A stretch of 64,000 nt of DNA. It comes from Pseudoselenomonas ruminantium (lineage in GTDB: Bacteria > Bacillota > Negativicutes > Selenomonadales > Selenomonadaceae). Shown in pieces: positions 1 through 7,917 of the stretch (positions within the stretch are counted from its first letter, which is position 1; every line of letters starts with the position of its first letter). The notes below the pieces were generated by a model. The model searched no databases. It worked only from the letters and a program-made list of their open reading frames with translations, and was not told the DNA's origin. The DNA is taken from contig NZ_FOQK01000001.1 in the NCBI RefSeq assembly GCF_900113715.1, forward strand, positions 31,829-95,828. Direction: 5' to 3'. The position numbers and the translations under genes are program-made.

Positions 1-79
1 CCAATGTTATCGGGACGAACAGGAAGTGATACGTTGTCGTGATGGCGAACTGCCATCGGGATAAGAGCAAGGCTTCCAT
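1..79 (-). CDS. cydA: Cytochrome bd oxidase subunit I, N-terminal 26 codons (partial)
   Basis: CydA is the haem-bearing subunit of the quinol-oxidising terminal oxidase in the cytoplasmic membrane. Reading the minus strand from the ATG at 79-77 gives a peptide beginning MEALLLSRWQFAITTTYHF and going on to LFVPITL. This is the characteristic CydA start: an SR-x-QFA segment, then the YHFLFVP motif that carries the first haem b ligand His. An AGGAGG ribosome site lies at about 85-91. The gene runs off the left edge, so nothing can be said about its Q-loop or about cydB. It has its own promoter (126-154), downstream of a terminator that closes the preceding ATPase-like gene. Confidence 0.9.
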   Translation of the reverse strand, partial: MEALLLSRWQFAITTTYHFLFVPITL

Positions 80-125
80 ATGATTCCCTCCTTTGCTATA
101 TAGATGCAGACATAAATTCACCTTT

Positions 126-154
126 ATTATAAATCAGAAAATTAAGAATTACAA
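126..154 (-). promoter_or_regulatory. Sigma-A type promoter of cydA
   Basis: On the minus strand TTGTAA (154-149) and TATAAT (131-126) are separated by 17 bases. The -35 box sits in the T-tract of the upstream terminator, so cydA transcription appears to start independently of the gene at 202-1419. Confidence 0.65.
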
Positions 155-191
155 TAAAATAAAAACACCGCTTCCGTTTGCGAAAGCGGTG
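150..191 (-). terminator. Rho-independent terminator after the P-type ATPase-like gene
   Basis: An 11-bp stem with one mismatch (166-176 with 181-191) and a TTTG loop is followed on the minus strand by a run of T (165-161) and further T-rich sequence. It begins just after the stop codon at 204-202. Confidence 0.8.
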
Positions 192-201
192 CTGGCGACA
201 A

Positions 202-1419
202 TCAAGCGCGCAGTGAATTGAGCAGGATGAGGATAGCGGCAAGGAGCTGTCCGGCAGCTGCGCAGAAGGGAGGCAGGAAGGGCCCGCCAAAGACGTGCAG
301 CAGACCCAGGGCTGGCGGCAGCAGCAGGAGCCAGGCAATGGCGGCAAGGATGCGATTGGCCTTGACGATGCTCATGGTACTGCGGCTGATGGTAAGCAAT
401 GACGAAAAATCCCAGAGCTTGCCGCTTTTGAGGACGATGGAAAAAGCGGGCGGTGCCTGCGGGGCGTCCGCCGAGACGGGAGTTTCGGGCAGCGCGCCAA
501 CGTGGATGCTGAGATCGGCAGCAGCCATGGCGGGCATATCCGTAGCCGGATTGCCTGCCATGGCCAGCGTTGCACCATGGGCACGCAGCAGCTGGATCTC
601 GCGGACCTTGTCCTGGGGGGAGAGGTTCGCATGGGCTTCATCGATAGCAGCCTGTTTGCGGACTGCGTTGGCTGTGCGGCGGCTGTCACTGGTCAGCATG
701 ACAAGTTTCAGCCGCTGGCGGTGGAATTTGTGGAAGGCCGTGATGTTGTCCTGCGGGATCTCGTCGGCCATGGCGATGATGCCACGGCAGTATTTATCGT
801 TGGCGACGAATACAGTTGTCTGTCCGCGCTGGGATAGCTGGTCGGCCTTGGTCAGCAGGTTGGCACTGATCTCGATGCCTTCTTCCTGCAGCCATTCGCC
901 TCTGCCGACCCGCAGCGGTGAGCGGTTGATCAGGGCCTCTACGCCGTAGCCGGGGAATTCGTTGGCGGCCGACAAACGCTGGAGATGCAGCCGGCGTTCG
1001 ATAGCGGTCTGGTAGATGGCCTGGTAAAGTGGCTGGCTGGAATCGCGTACAGCCGAAGCGGCGAGCGCGAGCAAGGCGCCTTGGCTGATGCCCTCCGGAA
1101 CGAGCGCGGCGACATAGGGATGGCCTTCTGTGACGATGCCGCCCTTGGCGACGGCAAGCGTATCGATTTTTGCCGTCTCGGCAATCACCGCCGGACTGGC
1201 AAGATCGATGTCCTCCTTTGCGGCCCGTTTCGCACCGCGGGCAAGGGCGACGGGGCGCGAGAGCCAGAGCGGTATGGGCAGGCCAGCCAGCAGGATGGCA
1301 GCAAAGATATTGATGGTTTCGGGGAGCGGCAGTCCGGTGGAATACCAATAGCCGCTCATTCCGGCAGCGAGCAATACGGCCAGGACGGTGAAATAACGGA
1401 TGTTTGCTTGTTTTTTCAT
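202..1419 (-). CDS. Degenerate P1B-type ATPase-like membrane protein (probable pseudoenzyme)
   Basis: The 405-residue protein aligns with the C-terminal half of copper/heavy-metal P-type ATPases. It has two membrane segments at about 10-28 and 36-60, P and N domains, then two membrane segments at about 350-404. Every catalytic motif is altered. The phosphorylated DKTGT is AKGGI at 91-95, so the Asp is Ala. The HP motif SxHP is SSQP (127-130). TGDN is TSDS (243-246). GDGxND is GNPATD (289-294). The metal-binding CPC of TM6 is replaced by a stretch GLPIP. Metal-binding domains and TM1-4 are missing. The reading frame is intact, with a GAGG ribosome site and its own promoter, so it looks like a maintained protein and not a decaying gene. 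A role with the neighbouring cytochrome bd genes is only inference from position. ATP-driven transport is very unlikely. Confidence 0.75.
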   Translation of the reverse strand: MKKQANIRYFTVLAVLLAAGMSGYWYSTGLPLPETINIFAAILLAGLPIPLWLSRPVALARGAKRAAKEDIDLASPAVIAETAKIDTLAVAKGGIVTEGHPYVAALVPEGISQGALLALAASAVRDSSQPLYQAIYQTAIERRLHLQRLSAANEFPGYGVEALINRSPLRVGRGEWLQEEGIEISANLLTKADQLSQRGQTTVFVANDKYCRGIIAMADEIPQDNITAFHKFHRQRLKLVMLTSDSRRTANAVRKQAAIDEAHANLSPQDKVREIQLLRAHGATLAMAGNPATDMPAMAAADLSIHVGALPETPVSADAPQAPPAFSIVLKSGKLWDFSSLLTISRSTMSIVKANRILAAIAWLLLLPPALGLLHVFGGPFLPPFCAAAGQLLAAILILLNSLRA

Positions 1420-1454
1420 GCGTATGACCTCATTTTCTCAGTTTTCTGATTCTT

Positions 1455-1483
1455 ATTATCCTGCAAAAAGCAGAAATGTGCAA
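1455..1483 (-). promoter_or_regulatory. Promoter of the ATPase-like gene
   Basis: On the minus strand TTGCAC (1483-1478), a 17-base spacer and GATAAT (1460-1455) lie 36 bases before the ATG at 1419. Confidence 0.55.
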
Positions 1484-1501
1484 TAGATTAGGGGGAAACA
1501 C

Positions 1502-1530
1502 TTGAACCCGTGGGGAATTATTGCTATCCT
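1502..1530 (+). promoter_or_regulatory. Promoter of ispE, extended -10
   Basis: TTGAAC (1502-1507), 17 bases, TATCCT (1525-1530) with TG two bases before it. Transcription would begin near 1537, which favours the GTG start at 1564 over the in-frame ATG at 1510. Confidence 0.6.
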
Positions 1531-1563
1531 TATAAAGAAAAGTATGCGAAAGGACGTGGTTTC

Positions 1564-2424
1564 GTGATTAAAGTGGAGGGCAATGCCAAGATAAATCTCA
1601 CCTTGGACATTCTGGGCAAGCGTCCCGACGGCTATCATGAAGTGGCGATGGTCATGCAGTCAATCGGCCTCAGTGATACAGTGGAAATGGAGAAGACGGA
1701 TGGGCCCATCGAGCTGACGATCAATGTGCCATGGCTCAAGGCCGATGAGAAGAATCTGGCCTGGCGGGCAGCGGCATTGATCAAGGAAGAATACAAGCTG
1801 GCGGGTGGCGTGCGTATGAAGCTCACCAAGCGCATCCCGGTGGCTGCGGGCCTGGCAGGTGGCAGTACCGATGCTGCTGCCGTGCTGCGCGGCATGAAGG
1901 AGCTCTATGCGCTGGATATTTCGGAGGAAAGACTTTGCGAGCTGGGCTCTCAGCTGGGCTCGGATATTCCCTTCTGCCTGCTTGGCGGTACGATGCTGTC
2001 GACGGGGCGCGGTGAAGTGCTCAAGCGGCTGCCGGATCTGCCAGCAACGTGGGTCGTGCTGGCGAAGCCGCGTATCTCGGTCTCGACGGCCTGGGCTTAT
2101 CAGAATTATGATGCACAGGGAGCAAAGGAGCATCCGGATAATGAGAGAATCCAGCAGGAAATTGCCCGCGGCGACCGAAAAGCTGTGGCCGGATTATTGT
2201 GCAATGTGCTCGAAAGTGTTACTATTAAAAAGTATGATGTGATTTCCCAGTACAAGCAGATGATGATGCAGCAGGGCGCCATGGCCAGCATGATGTCTGG
2301 CAGCGGGCCGACCGTTTTCGGCTTGGCAGAGAGCAAGGAGACGGCTGACAGGATTGCTACGCATATGCGCGAGCATACCGATGCCTATGTCTATGTCATC
2401 CGCACGACGGGGAAGGTACAGTAA
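1564..2424 (+). CDS. ispE: 4-diphosphocytidyl-2-C-methyl-D-erythritol kinase
   Basis: IspE phosphorylates CDP-methylerythritol in the non-mevalonate isoprenoid pathway. The 286-residue product has the GHMP-kinase hallmarks: the N-terminal AKINLTLDILGKRPDGYHE block, the ATP loop PVAAGLAGGSTDAA, and a C-terminal GSGPTVFG motif. The open frame extends back to an ATG at 1510, but I chose GTG 1564. It is preceded by an AAAGGA site with suitable spacing, starts right at the conserved region, and is the only one downstream of the predicted transcription start. The gene is followed after 42 bases by a GntR-type regulator, probably in the same transcript. Confidence 0.95.
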   Translation: MIKVEGNAKINLTLDILGKRPDGYHEVAMVMQSIGLSDTVEMEKTDGPIELTINVPWLKADEKNLAWRAAALIKEEYKLAGGVRMKLTKRIPVAAGLAGGSTDAAAVLRGMKELYALDISEERLCELGSQLGSDIPFCLLGGTMLSTGRGEVLKRLPDLPATWVVLAKPRISVSTAWAYQNYDAQGAKEHPDNERIQQEIARGDRKAVAGLLCNVLESVTIKKYDVISQYKQMMMQQGAMASMMSGSGPTVFGLAESKETADRIATHMREHTDAYVYVIRTTGKVQ

Positions 2425-2466
2425 ACGTAGAATATCACTAAGCTACCAGAATTGAGGGAATCGTAA

Positions 2467-3195
2467 ATGGACAACAGATTAGCTCCCATTAAGCTTGACA
2501 GCTATCAGCCGTTGCGCGAGGTCGTGTGTGAGTCTCTGCGCGAGGCTATCCGCAATGGCGTCTTGAAGCCAGGTGAACGCATCATGGAAATCCAGCTGGC
2601 CGAGGAACTCGGCGTCAGCCGTACACCGGTACGTGAGGCAATCCGCAAGCTGGAGCTCGAAGGCTATGTTGTCATGATGCCGCGGCGTGGTACTTACGTG
2701 GCGAGCATGTCGATACGTGACATCAATGAAATCTTTGAAATCCGCACGGCGCTGGAATCGTTGTCGAACGGGCTGGCAGCCGATCACATCACGGATGAGG
2801 AGCTTGAGCACCTGCAGCGCCTGCTCGTCATCATCGGCGGTTATATCAAAGAGGGCAACATGGAAAAGATCGTCGAGACGGACATCGAGTTCCATGATAC
2901 GATGTACCATGCTGCCCGCAATACGCGGTTGGTCGGTATCATCTCGAATCTGCGTGACCAGCTGACGCGTTTCCGCACGCTGTCCATGTCGTATCCGGGC
3001 CGCCTCGAGGCTACGCTGGAGGAACACCGCTTGATCGTAGAAGCCATTGCCCAGGGGGATCGCAAGGCAGCCAGCAAGGCCGCTGAGCGTCACATGGAGA
3101 ATTCGGAGAAGACGCTGCTCAAGGCGATGGAGATCATGGACAAGAAGAGCGAGACCAAGACGAAAGCGAGAAAGAAAAAAGCCGAGGACAAATAA
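2467..3195 (+). CDS. GntR family transcriptional regulator, FCD (FadR) subfamily
   Basis: The N-terminal winged helix (about 12-80) contains the typical GntR sequences LREAIRNGVLKPGERI and LGVSRTPVREAIRKLE. An all-helical FCD ligand domain follows (about 85-220), with the metal/ligand-type residues Asp/His in IEFHDTMYHAA and a late EEHRLIVEAI block. The C-terminus is a Lys-rich tail. FCD regulators usually bind small carboxylic acids, but no ligand can be assigned here. It lies between ispE and glmU, 30 bases before glmU, so it may be co-transcribed with cell-envelope genes. A GAGGGA ribosome site supports the ATG at 2467. Confidence 0.9.
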   Translation: MDNRLAPIKLDSYQPLREVVCESLREAIRNGVLKPGERIMEIQLAEELGVSRTPVREAIRKLELEGYVVMMPRRGTYVASMSIRDINEIFEIRTALESLSNGLAADHITDEELEHLQRLLVIIGGYIKEGNMEKIVETDIEFHDTMYHAARNTRLVGIISNLRDQLTRFRTLSMSYPGRLEATLEEHRLIVEAIAQGDRKAASKAAERHMENSEKTLLKAMEIMDKKSETKTKARKKKAEDK

Positions 3196-3225
3196 GCCTT
3201 GGAATGATAAAGGAGTAATTTCAAC

Positions 3226-4593
3226 ATGTCTGATTTAGTTACAGTTATCCTGGCTGCCGGCAAGGGCACCCGCATGAAATCCAAACTGCCGAAGGTCCTG
3301 CATAAAGCAGCTGGCAAATCCATGGTACAGCATGTCATCGATGCCGCTAAGGCTGCTGGAGCCAAGCGCAATATCGTGGTGACGGGCTTCGGCGGCGATG
3401 TCGTCCGCGAGGCCATCGGGGCTCAGGCTGAGTTCGTCGAGCAGAAAGAGCAGCTCGGCACGGGCCATGCGGTCATGCAGACGGCAGACCTCTTGCAGGA
3501 CGAGACGGGCACGGTCATGGTGCTCTGCGGGGATACGCCGCTCCTGACGGGGGACCTGCTGAAAAAACTCTTTGATTCCCATGTCGAAGCACAGGCGAAG
3601 GCCACGGTACTCACGGCTATCATGCCGGATGCTACGGGCTATGGCCGCATCATCCGCATGGCGGATGGCTCTGTGCAGAAGATTGTCGAGCATAAGGATG
3701 CTACGGAGGAAGAGCGTCAGGTAAAAGAAGTCAACTCCGGCATCTATTGCTTCGATGCCAAGGCTCTGTTTGAGTCTCTGAAGAAAGTCACCAATGACAA
3801 CGCGCAAGGTGAGTATTACCTGCCGGATGTCCTCGAAATCCTGCAGAAGCAGGGGGAGAAGATCTGGGCTGTGGCTGCCGATGATTACGAGTCGACGCTG
3901 GGCATCAACTCCCGCCAGCAGCTGGCCGGTGCGGAAAAGATCCTGCGCCGCCGCAAGAATGAGGAGCTCATGGCTGAAGGCGTAACGCTGATGGACCCGG
4001 ATACGACTTATGTCGATGCCGATGTCAAAGTCGGCCGCGATACGGTCATCTATCCGATGACCTGGCTTGAGGGCGATACGGTCATCGGTGAGGAATGCGA
4101 GATCGGTCCGAGCATCCGCTTCCAGAACGTCAAAGCAGGCAATCGCGTGACGGGACAGTTCACTTATGCCCATGACTGCGAGCTGGAGGATGGCGTCATC
4201 CTCGGCCAGTTTACCCATATCCGTCCGGATACGCATCTGGCTGAAGGCGTCAAGATCGGCAATTTCGTTGAGGTCAAGAACTCCACGGTCGGCAAAGGTT
4301 CCAAGCTGCCGCACCTTTCCTACATCGGCGATACCGATATGGGCTCGGGCTGCAACATGGGCTGCGGCACGATCACGGTCAACTATGATGGCAAGACCAA
4401 GTTCCGCACGAAGATCGGCAACGATGCGTTCATCGGCTGCAACTCGAATCTCGTCGCACCGGTCGAGGTTGAAGATGGTGCCTATGTAGGGGCAGGCTCC
4501 ACCATCACCAAGAAGGTGCCGAGTAACACGCTGGCCATTGCCCGCGCACGCCAGACGAACATCGAAGGCTGGAAAGACAAGCGCAACAGCTAA
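3226..4593 (+). CDS. glmU: Bifunctional GlmU: GlcN-1-P acetyltransferase / UDP-GlcNAc pyrophosphorylase
   Basis: GlmU makes UDP-GlcNAc, the precursor of peptidoglycan and lipopolysaccharide. The 455-residue length is normal for the family. The N-terminal uridylyltransferase has the signature LAAGKGTRMKSKLPKVLH (about 8-25), followed by GTGHAV and CGDTPLL motifs. The C-terminal half is a left-handed beta-helix of hexapeptide repeats. It includes the acetyltransferase region with PHLSYIGD, GCGTITVNYDG and the RARQTN end. An AAAGGAG ribosome site precedes the ATG. prs follows after a promoter-containing gap, as in many Firmicutes. Confidence 0.97.
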   Translation: MSDLVTVILAAGKGTRMKSKLPKVLHKAAGKSMVQHVIDAAKAAGAKRNIVVTGFGGDVVREAIGAQAEFVEQKEQLGTGHAVMQTADLLQDETGTVMVLCGDTPLLTGDLLKKLFDSHVEAQAKATVLTAIMPDATGYGRIIRMADGSVQKIVEHKDATEEERQVKEVNSGIYCFDAKALFESLKKVTNDNAQGEYYLPDVLEILQKQGEKIWAVAADDYESTLGINSRQQLAGAEKILRRRKNEELMAEGVTLMDPDTTYVDADVKVGRDTVIYPMTWLEGDTVIGEECEIGPSIRFQNVKAGNRVTGQFTYAHDCELEDGVILGQFTHIRPDTHLAEGVKIGNFVEVKNSTVGKGSKLPHLSYIGDTDMGSGCNMGCGTITVNYDGKTKFRTKIGNDAFIGCNSNLVAPVEVEDGAYVGAGSTITKKVPSNTLAIARARQTNIEGWKDKRNS

Positions 4594-4655
4594 GCAAAGT
4601 TTTAATAAATTTTTAAAAACAAATAGAAAGCTTTATGTTATTTTGGTACAAACAG

Positions 4656-4664
4656 TGCTATACT
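4656..4664 (+). promoter_or_regulatory. Extended -10 promoter element before prs
   Basis: TGCTATACT lies about 77 bases before the prs start. A weak TGTTAT is found 17 bases upstream of the -10 hexamer. The AT-rich glmU-prs gap (4594-4740) contains no convincing terminator. Confidence 0.5.
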
Positions 4665-4740
4665 GTTGTATAAAGGGTGACTTTGCTCACTCAGGAGAAG
4701 AAAACTTTTAGTACAAAACGATTTGGAGGATTTTTACAAA

Positions 4741-5688
4741 ATGGCTTTAGACACTGGAAATTTATGCATCCTTACCGGTAACGCGAATCCGGAACTGGCA
4801 AAAGAAATCGCTGACCATATCGGCGTCAATCTCTGCGATGCATATGTCGGTCATTTCAACAATGGTGAGACGCAGGTCATGATCAGCGAGAGCATCCGTG
4901 GCAAGGATATCTTCATCATCCAGCCGACGTCCTATCCGGTCAATGACAACCTGATGGAGCTGCTTATCATGGCAGATGCCTGCAAGCGCGCTTCGGCACA
5001 CAGCGTTACGGCTGTAGTCCCGTACTATGCTTATGCCCGTCAGGATCGCAAGACCCGTGGCCGTGAGCCGATTTCCGCAAAGCTCGTCGCTAACCTCATG
5101 GTTACGGCTGGTGTTACCCGCGTGGTTACCGTTGACCTCCATGCCGGCCAGATCCAGGGCTTCTTCGATATCCCGGTCGATCATCTGGCAGCAGCTCCGG
5201 TCATTGCCAACTACTTCCGCGAGCAGAAGCTCGAGGATGTCGTCGTCGTATCGCCGGACCTCGGCGGTGTTACGCGTGCACGCGTACTGGCTGACCATCT
5301 CCATGCGCCGATTGCCATCATCGAGAAGCGCCGTCCGAAACCGGGCTGCGCTGAGGTCATGAACCTCATCGGCGATGTTGAGGGCAAGACGGCTATCATC
5401 ATCGATGATATCGTTGATACGGCTGGTTCCCTCTGCGAAGGTGCTAAAGCCCTCCAGAAGCGCGGTGCAAAACGCATCTTTGCTTCCTGCTCCCATGCAA
5501 TCCTCAGCGATCCGGCTGTTTCGCGCATCAACGAGTCGCCTATCGAGAAGCTCGTCATCACGAACACGATCCCGCTGCCGCCGGAGAAGAAATCCGACAA
5601 AATCGTTACGCTGTCCTTGGCCGATGCTCTTGGTGACGTAATCATGCGCATCCAGAGCCACCGTTCGGTCAGCCAGCTCTTCCGCTAA
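4741..5688 (+). CDS. prs: Ribose-phosphate pyrophosphokinase
   Basis: PRPP synthetase forms phosphoribosyl pyrophosphate for nucleotide, His and Trp synthesis. The 315-residue product shows the class I motifs: [18 protein letters not shown], the metal-binding [29 protein letters not shown] and the PRPP loop [12 protein letters not shown]. The open frame begins at a TTG (4723). The ATG at 4741 is preferred because GGAGGA at 4725-4730 is spaced correctly for it. A terminator at 5708 closes the unit. Confidence 0.97.
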   Translation: MALDTGNLCILTGNANPELAKEIADHIGVNLCDAYVGHFNNGETQVMISESIRGKDIFIIQPTSYPVNDNLMELLIMADACKRASAHSVTAVVPYYAYARQDRKTRGREPISAKLVANLMVTAGVTRVVTVDLHAGQIQGFFDIPVDHLAAAPVIANYFREQKLEDVVVVSPDLGGVTRARVLADHLHAPIAIIEKRRPKPGCAEVMNLIGDVEGKTAIIIDDIVDTAGSLCEGAKALQKRGAKRIFASCSHAILSDPAVSRINESPIEKLVITNTIPLPPEKKSDKIVTLSLADALGDVIMRIQSHRSVSQLFR

Positions 5689-5707
5689 TCGTATAAAGTG
5701 GTTTTCC

Positions 5708-5739
5708 AAGCAGTCTGCTCGCAGGAGCAGGCTGCTTTT
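5708..5739 (+). terminator. Terminator after prs
   Basis: A 13-bp stem with one G-T pair (5708-5720 with 5725-5737), a GCAG loop and a short T-run follow the prs stop codon. Confidence 0.8.
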
Positions 5740-5814
5740 GTGCATGAGTTACAGAATCCGGCGCTGCGTTCCAGTATAATAGGAACAGAGAGTTTCTGAA
5801 GGGGAGGAATATGT

Positions 5815-6495
5815 TTGGAAATGAATTCGAGTGTTACAGACTTGTTCATCCAGCACTTTGATTTTTGGCCGCATCTGTCGGAAGCGGAGAAGGATCTGAT
5901 CAGTGCACATACCAATATTGTCCGCTATGCGAAAGGGACGCAGGTCCATCAAGGGCCTTTGGATTGTATCGGTGTCCTGCTCATCAAGAGCGGGCAGCTG
6001 CGTGTCTACACGATGTCTGAGGATGGCCGTGAGGTCACGCTCTACCGCCTGTTCCCTGATGATGTCGGCATCCTGTCGGCGGCCTGTGCCCTGGATGCCG
6101 TGACCTTTGATGTCTATATCGATGCCGAGGAGGATACGGAGGTGCTGTTGACGGATGCCGTGGCCTTCCGCAAGCTGGCAGACACCAATGTGTATGTGCG
6201 CTGCTTTGGCTACGAGAAGGCATCGAACCGCTTGTCAGAGATGCTCTGGAAGATGCAGCAGGTCCTGTTCCTGTCCGCCGACCGGCGGCTAGCCATTTTC
6301 CTGCTCGAAGAGAGTGAGAAGCTGGGCGGCGATGAGATCCATATGACCCATGAACAGATTGCCCGCTTCATGGGGACGGCCCGCGAGGTGGTGAGCCGGC
6401 TGGTCAAGTATTTCAGCCAGGAGGGCTGGGTGAAGACGGCCCGTGGCTGCATCCGTCTGACGAACCGTGAGGCTCTGCGCGATTTGGCTGGCTGA
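5815..6495 (+). CDS. CRP/FNR family transcriptional regulator
   Basis: The 226-residue protein has a cyclic-nucleotide-type effector beta-roll (about 20-120), a dimer helix (about 125-160) and a C-terminal helix-turn-helix. The recognition helix AREVVSRLVKYF carries Glu191, Ser194 and Arg195, the E-x2-SR set that FNR-type regulators use to read TTGAT half sites. The N-terminal Cys cluster of FNR is absent. The Cys residues are scattered, so oxygen sensing through an Fe-S cluster is not supported. The start is TTG 5815, seven bases after GGGGAGG; the ATG at 5821 is possible but less well spaced. A TATAAT box lies at 5775-5780. An FNR-like site before the nap operon (14474) is a candidate target. 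Confidence 0.88.
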   Translation: MEMNSSVTDLFIQHFDFWPHLSEAEKDLISAHTNIVRYAKGTQVHQGPLDCIGVLLIKSGQLRVYTMSEDGREVTLYRLFPDDVGILSAACALDAVTFDVYIDAEEDTEVLLTDAVAFRKLADTNVYVRCFGYEKASNRLSEMLWKMQQVLFLSADRRLAIFLLEESEKLGGDEIHMTHEQIARFMGTAREVVSRLVKYFSQEGWVKTARGCIRLTNREALRDLAG

Positions 6496-6512
6496 GCAAA
6501 ATAGCAGGAAAT

Positions 6513-6555
6513 ACGCTGAGAGATGGCGAAAAAAGTCATTATCTCAGCGTTTTTT
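6513..6555 (+). terminator. Terminator after the CRP/FNR gene
   Basis: A 9-bp stem (6513-6521 with 6542-6550) is followed by a T-run up to 6555. A TATAAT box at 6569-6574 starts the next unit. Confidence 0.75.
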
Positions 6556-6628
6556 AGTGTATGTATTGTATAATGAGGGCGTTTTGTTGATGGCAGGCAG
6601 AGAGCCTGAGCCAGAAAGGGGAAAGAAT

Positions 6629-7903
6629 ATGGGACTGATCAAAGCAGCTGCTGGCGCTGTAGGTGGCGTATTAGCAGATCAATGGAAAGAATTCTTCTAC
6701 TGTGACAGCCTGACGGCAGATGTCCTGGCAGCAAAGGGACAGAAGCGTACGAGCGCCAGGAGCTCGAATACGAGCGGTGAGGATAACATCATTTCCAATG
6801 GCTCGACCATCGCTGTCAATGACGGGCAGTGCATGCTCATCGTCGAGCAGGGCAAGGTTGTCGATATCTGTGCCGAGCCGGGCGAGTATGTCTATGACAA
6901 GTCAACGGAACCTTCGATATTCGGCGGCAACCTGCGCGAGGATATCCAGGCAGTCTTTGAACGCATTGGCCATCGTTTCACCTATGGCGGCGACACGGGG
7001 AAAGACCAGCGCGTCTACTATATCAATACGAAGGAAATCATGGGCAACAAATACGGTACGCCGAGTCCCATTCCCTTCCGTGTCGTCGACCAGAACATCG
7101 GACTGGATGTGGATATTTCCATCCGCTGCTTTGGCGAATACAGCTATCGGTTGACCAATCCAATCCTGTTCTATACGAATGTCTGCGGCAATGTGGAGGA
7201 AAGCTATGATCGTAGTGCGATCGACAGCCAGCTCAAGACGGAGCTCATGACGGCATTGCAGCCGGCCTTTGCCAAGATTTCAGCAATGGGGATCCGTTAC
7301 AGCGCTTTGCCGGGACATACGCAGGAGATCGCTGATGCCCTCAATGAGGTGTTGAGCCAGAAATGGGGACAACTGCGCGGCATCGATGTCGTGTCGTTCG
7401 GTGTCAGCAACGTCAGCGCCAGTGAGGAGGATCAGCAGCTCATCAAGGAAATCCAGCGCAATGCGGCCTTCCGCAACCCGACGATGGCGGCTGCTCACCT
7501 TGTGGGCGCTCAGGCCGAGGCGATGCAGGCTGCGGCGGCCAATGAAGGCGGCATGGGAGCGGCCTTGGGCTTCATGGGCATGAATATGGCTGGCCAGGCT
7601 GGCGGCATGAACGCTGGCAATCTCTACGCGATGGGACAGCAGCAGGGGGCGCAGGCACCTGCTGCGGCAGCCGGCAGCTGGACCTGTGAATGCGGGACAG
7701 TCAATGAGGGCAAGTTCTGCTCGGACTGTGGCAAGGCGAAACCAGCAGCGGCAGCTTGGACGTGCAGCTGCGGGCATGCTGGCAATACGGGCAAATTCTG
7801 CTCCGAGTGTGGCAAGCCAAGGCCGGCAGGTCCCTGGACCTGTGGATGCGGCGCGGTGAATGAAGGCAGATTCTGTTCGGAGTGCGGCAAGCCGCGTCCA
7901 TAA
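6629..7903 (+). CDS. SPFH-domain protein with three C-terminal zinc ribbons (YdjI-like)
   Basis: The 424-residue protein begins MGLIKAAAGAVGGVLADQWK, the start typical of the YdjI / virion-core-like SPFH family. Its SPFH-type region is about 15-280. An Ala/Gly/Met-rich linker (about 285-350) leads to three nearly identical zinc ribbons at 353-368, 379-394 and 405-420, each CxC, eight to nine residues, then CxxC. In Bacillus subtilis YdjI anchors PspA to the membrane in envelope stress; that is family knowledge. No pspA is seen here. The ATG at 6629 follows GGGGAAAG. The frame is open further upstream to 6467, but that stretch lies across the terminator and overlaps the previous gene. Two partners follow with gaps of 14 and 12 bases. 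Confidence 0.82.
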   Translation: MGLIKAAAGAVGGVLADQWKEFFYCDSLTADVLAAKGQKRTSARSSNTSGEDNIISNGSTIAVNDGQCMLIVEQGKVVDICAEPGEYVYDKSTEPSIFGGNLREDIQAVFERIGHRFTYGGDTGKDQRVYYINTKEIMGNKYGTPSPIPFRVVDQNIGLDVDISIRCFGEYSYRLTNPILFYTNVCGNVEESYDRSAIDSQLKTELMTALQPAFAKISAMGIRYSALPGHTQEIADALNEVLSQKWGQLRGIDVVSFGVSNVSASEEDQQLIKEIQRNAAFRNPTMAAAHLVGAQAEAMQAAAANEGGMGAALGFMGMNMAGQAGGMNAGNLYAMGQQQGAQAPAAAAGSWTCECGTVNEGKFCSDCGKAKPAAAAWTCSCGHAGNTGKFCSECGKPRPAGPWTCGCGAVNEGRFCSECGKPRP

Positions 7904-7917
7904 AAGGAGGGAGATTG

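Noticed and set aside
1510..1563. Extended N-terminus for IspE from ATG 1510
   Set aside because: It contains part of the predicted promoter, has no family similarity and lacks a ribosome site.
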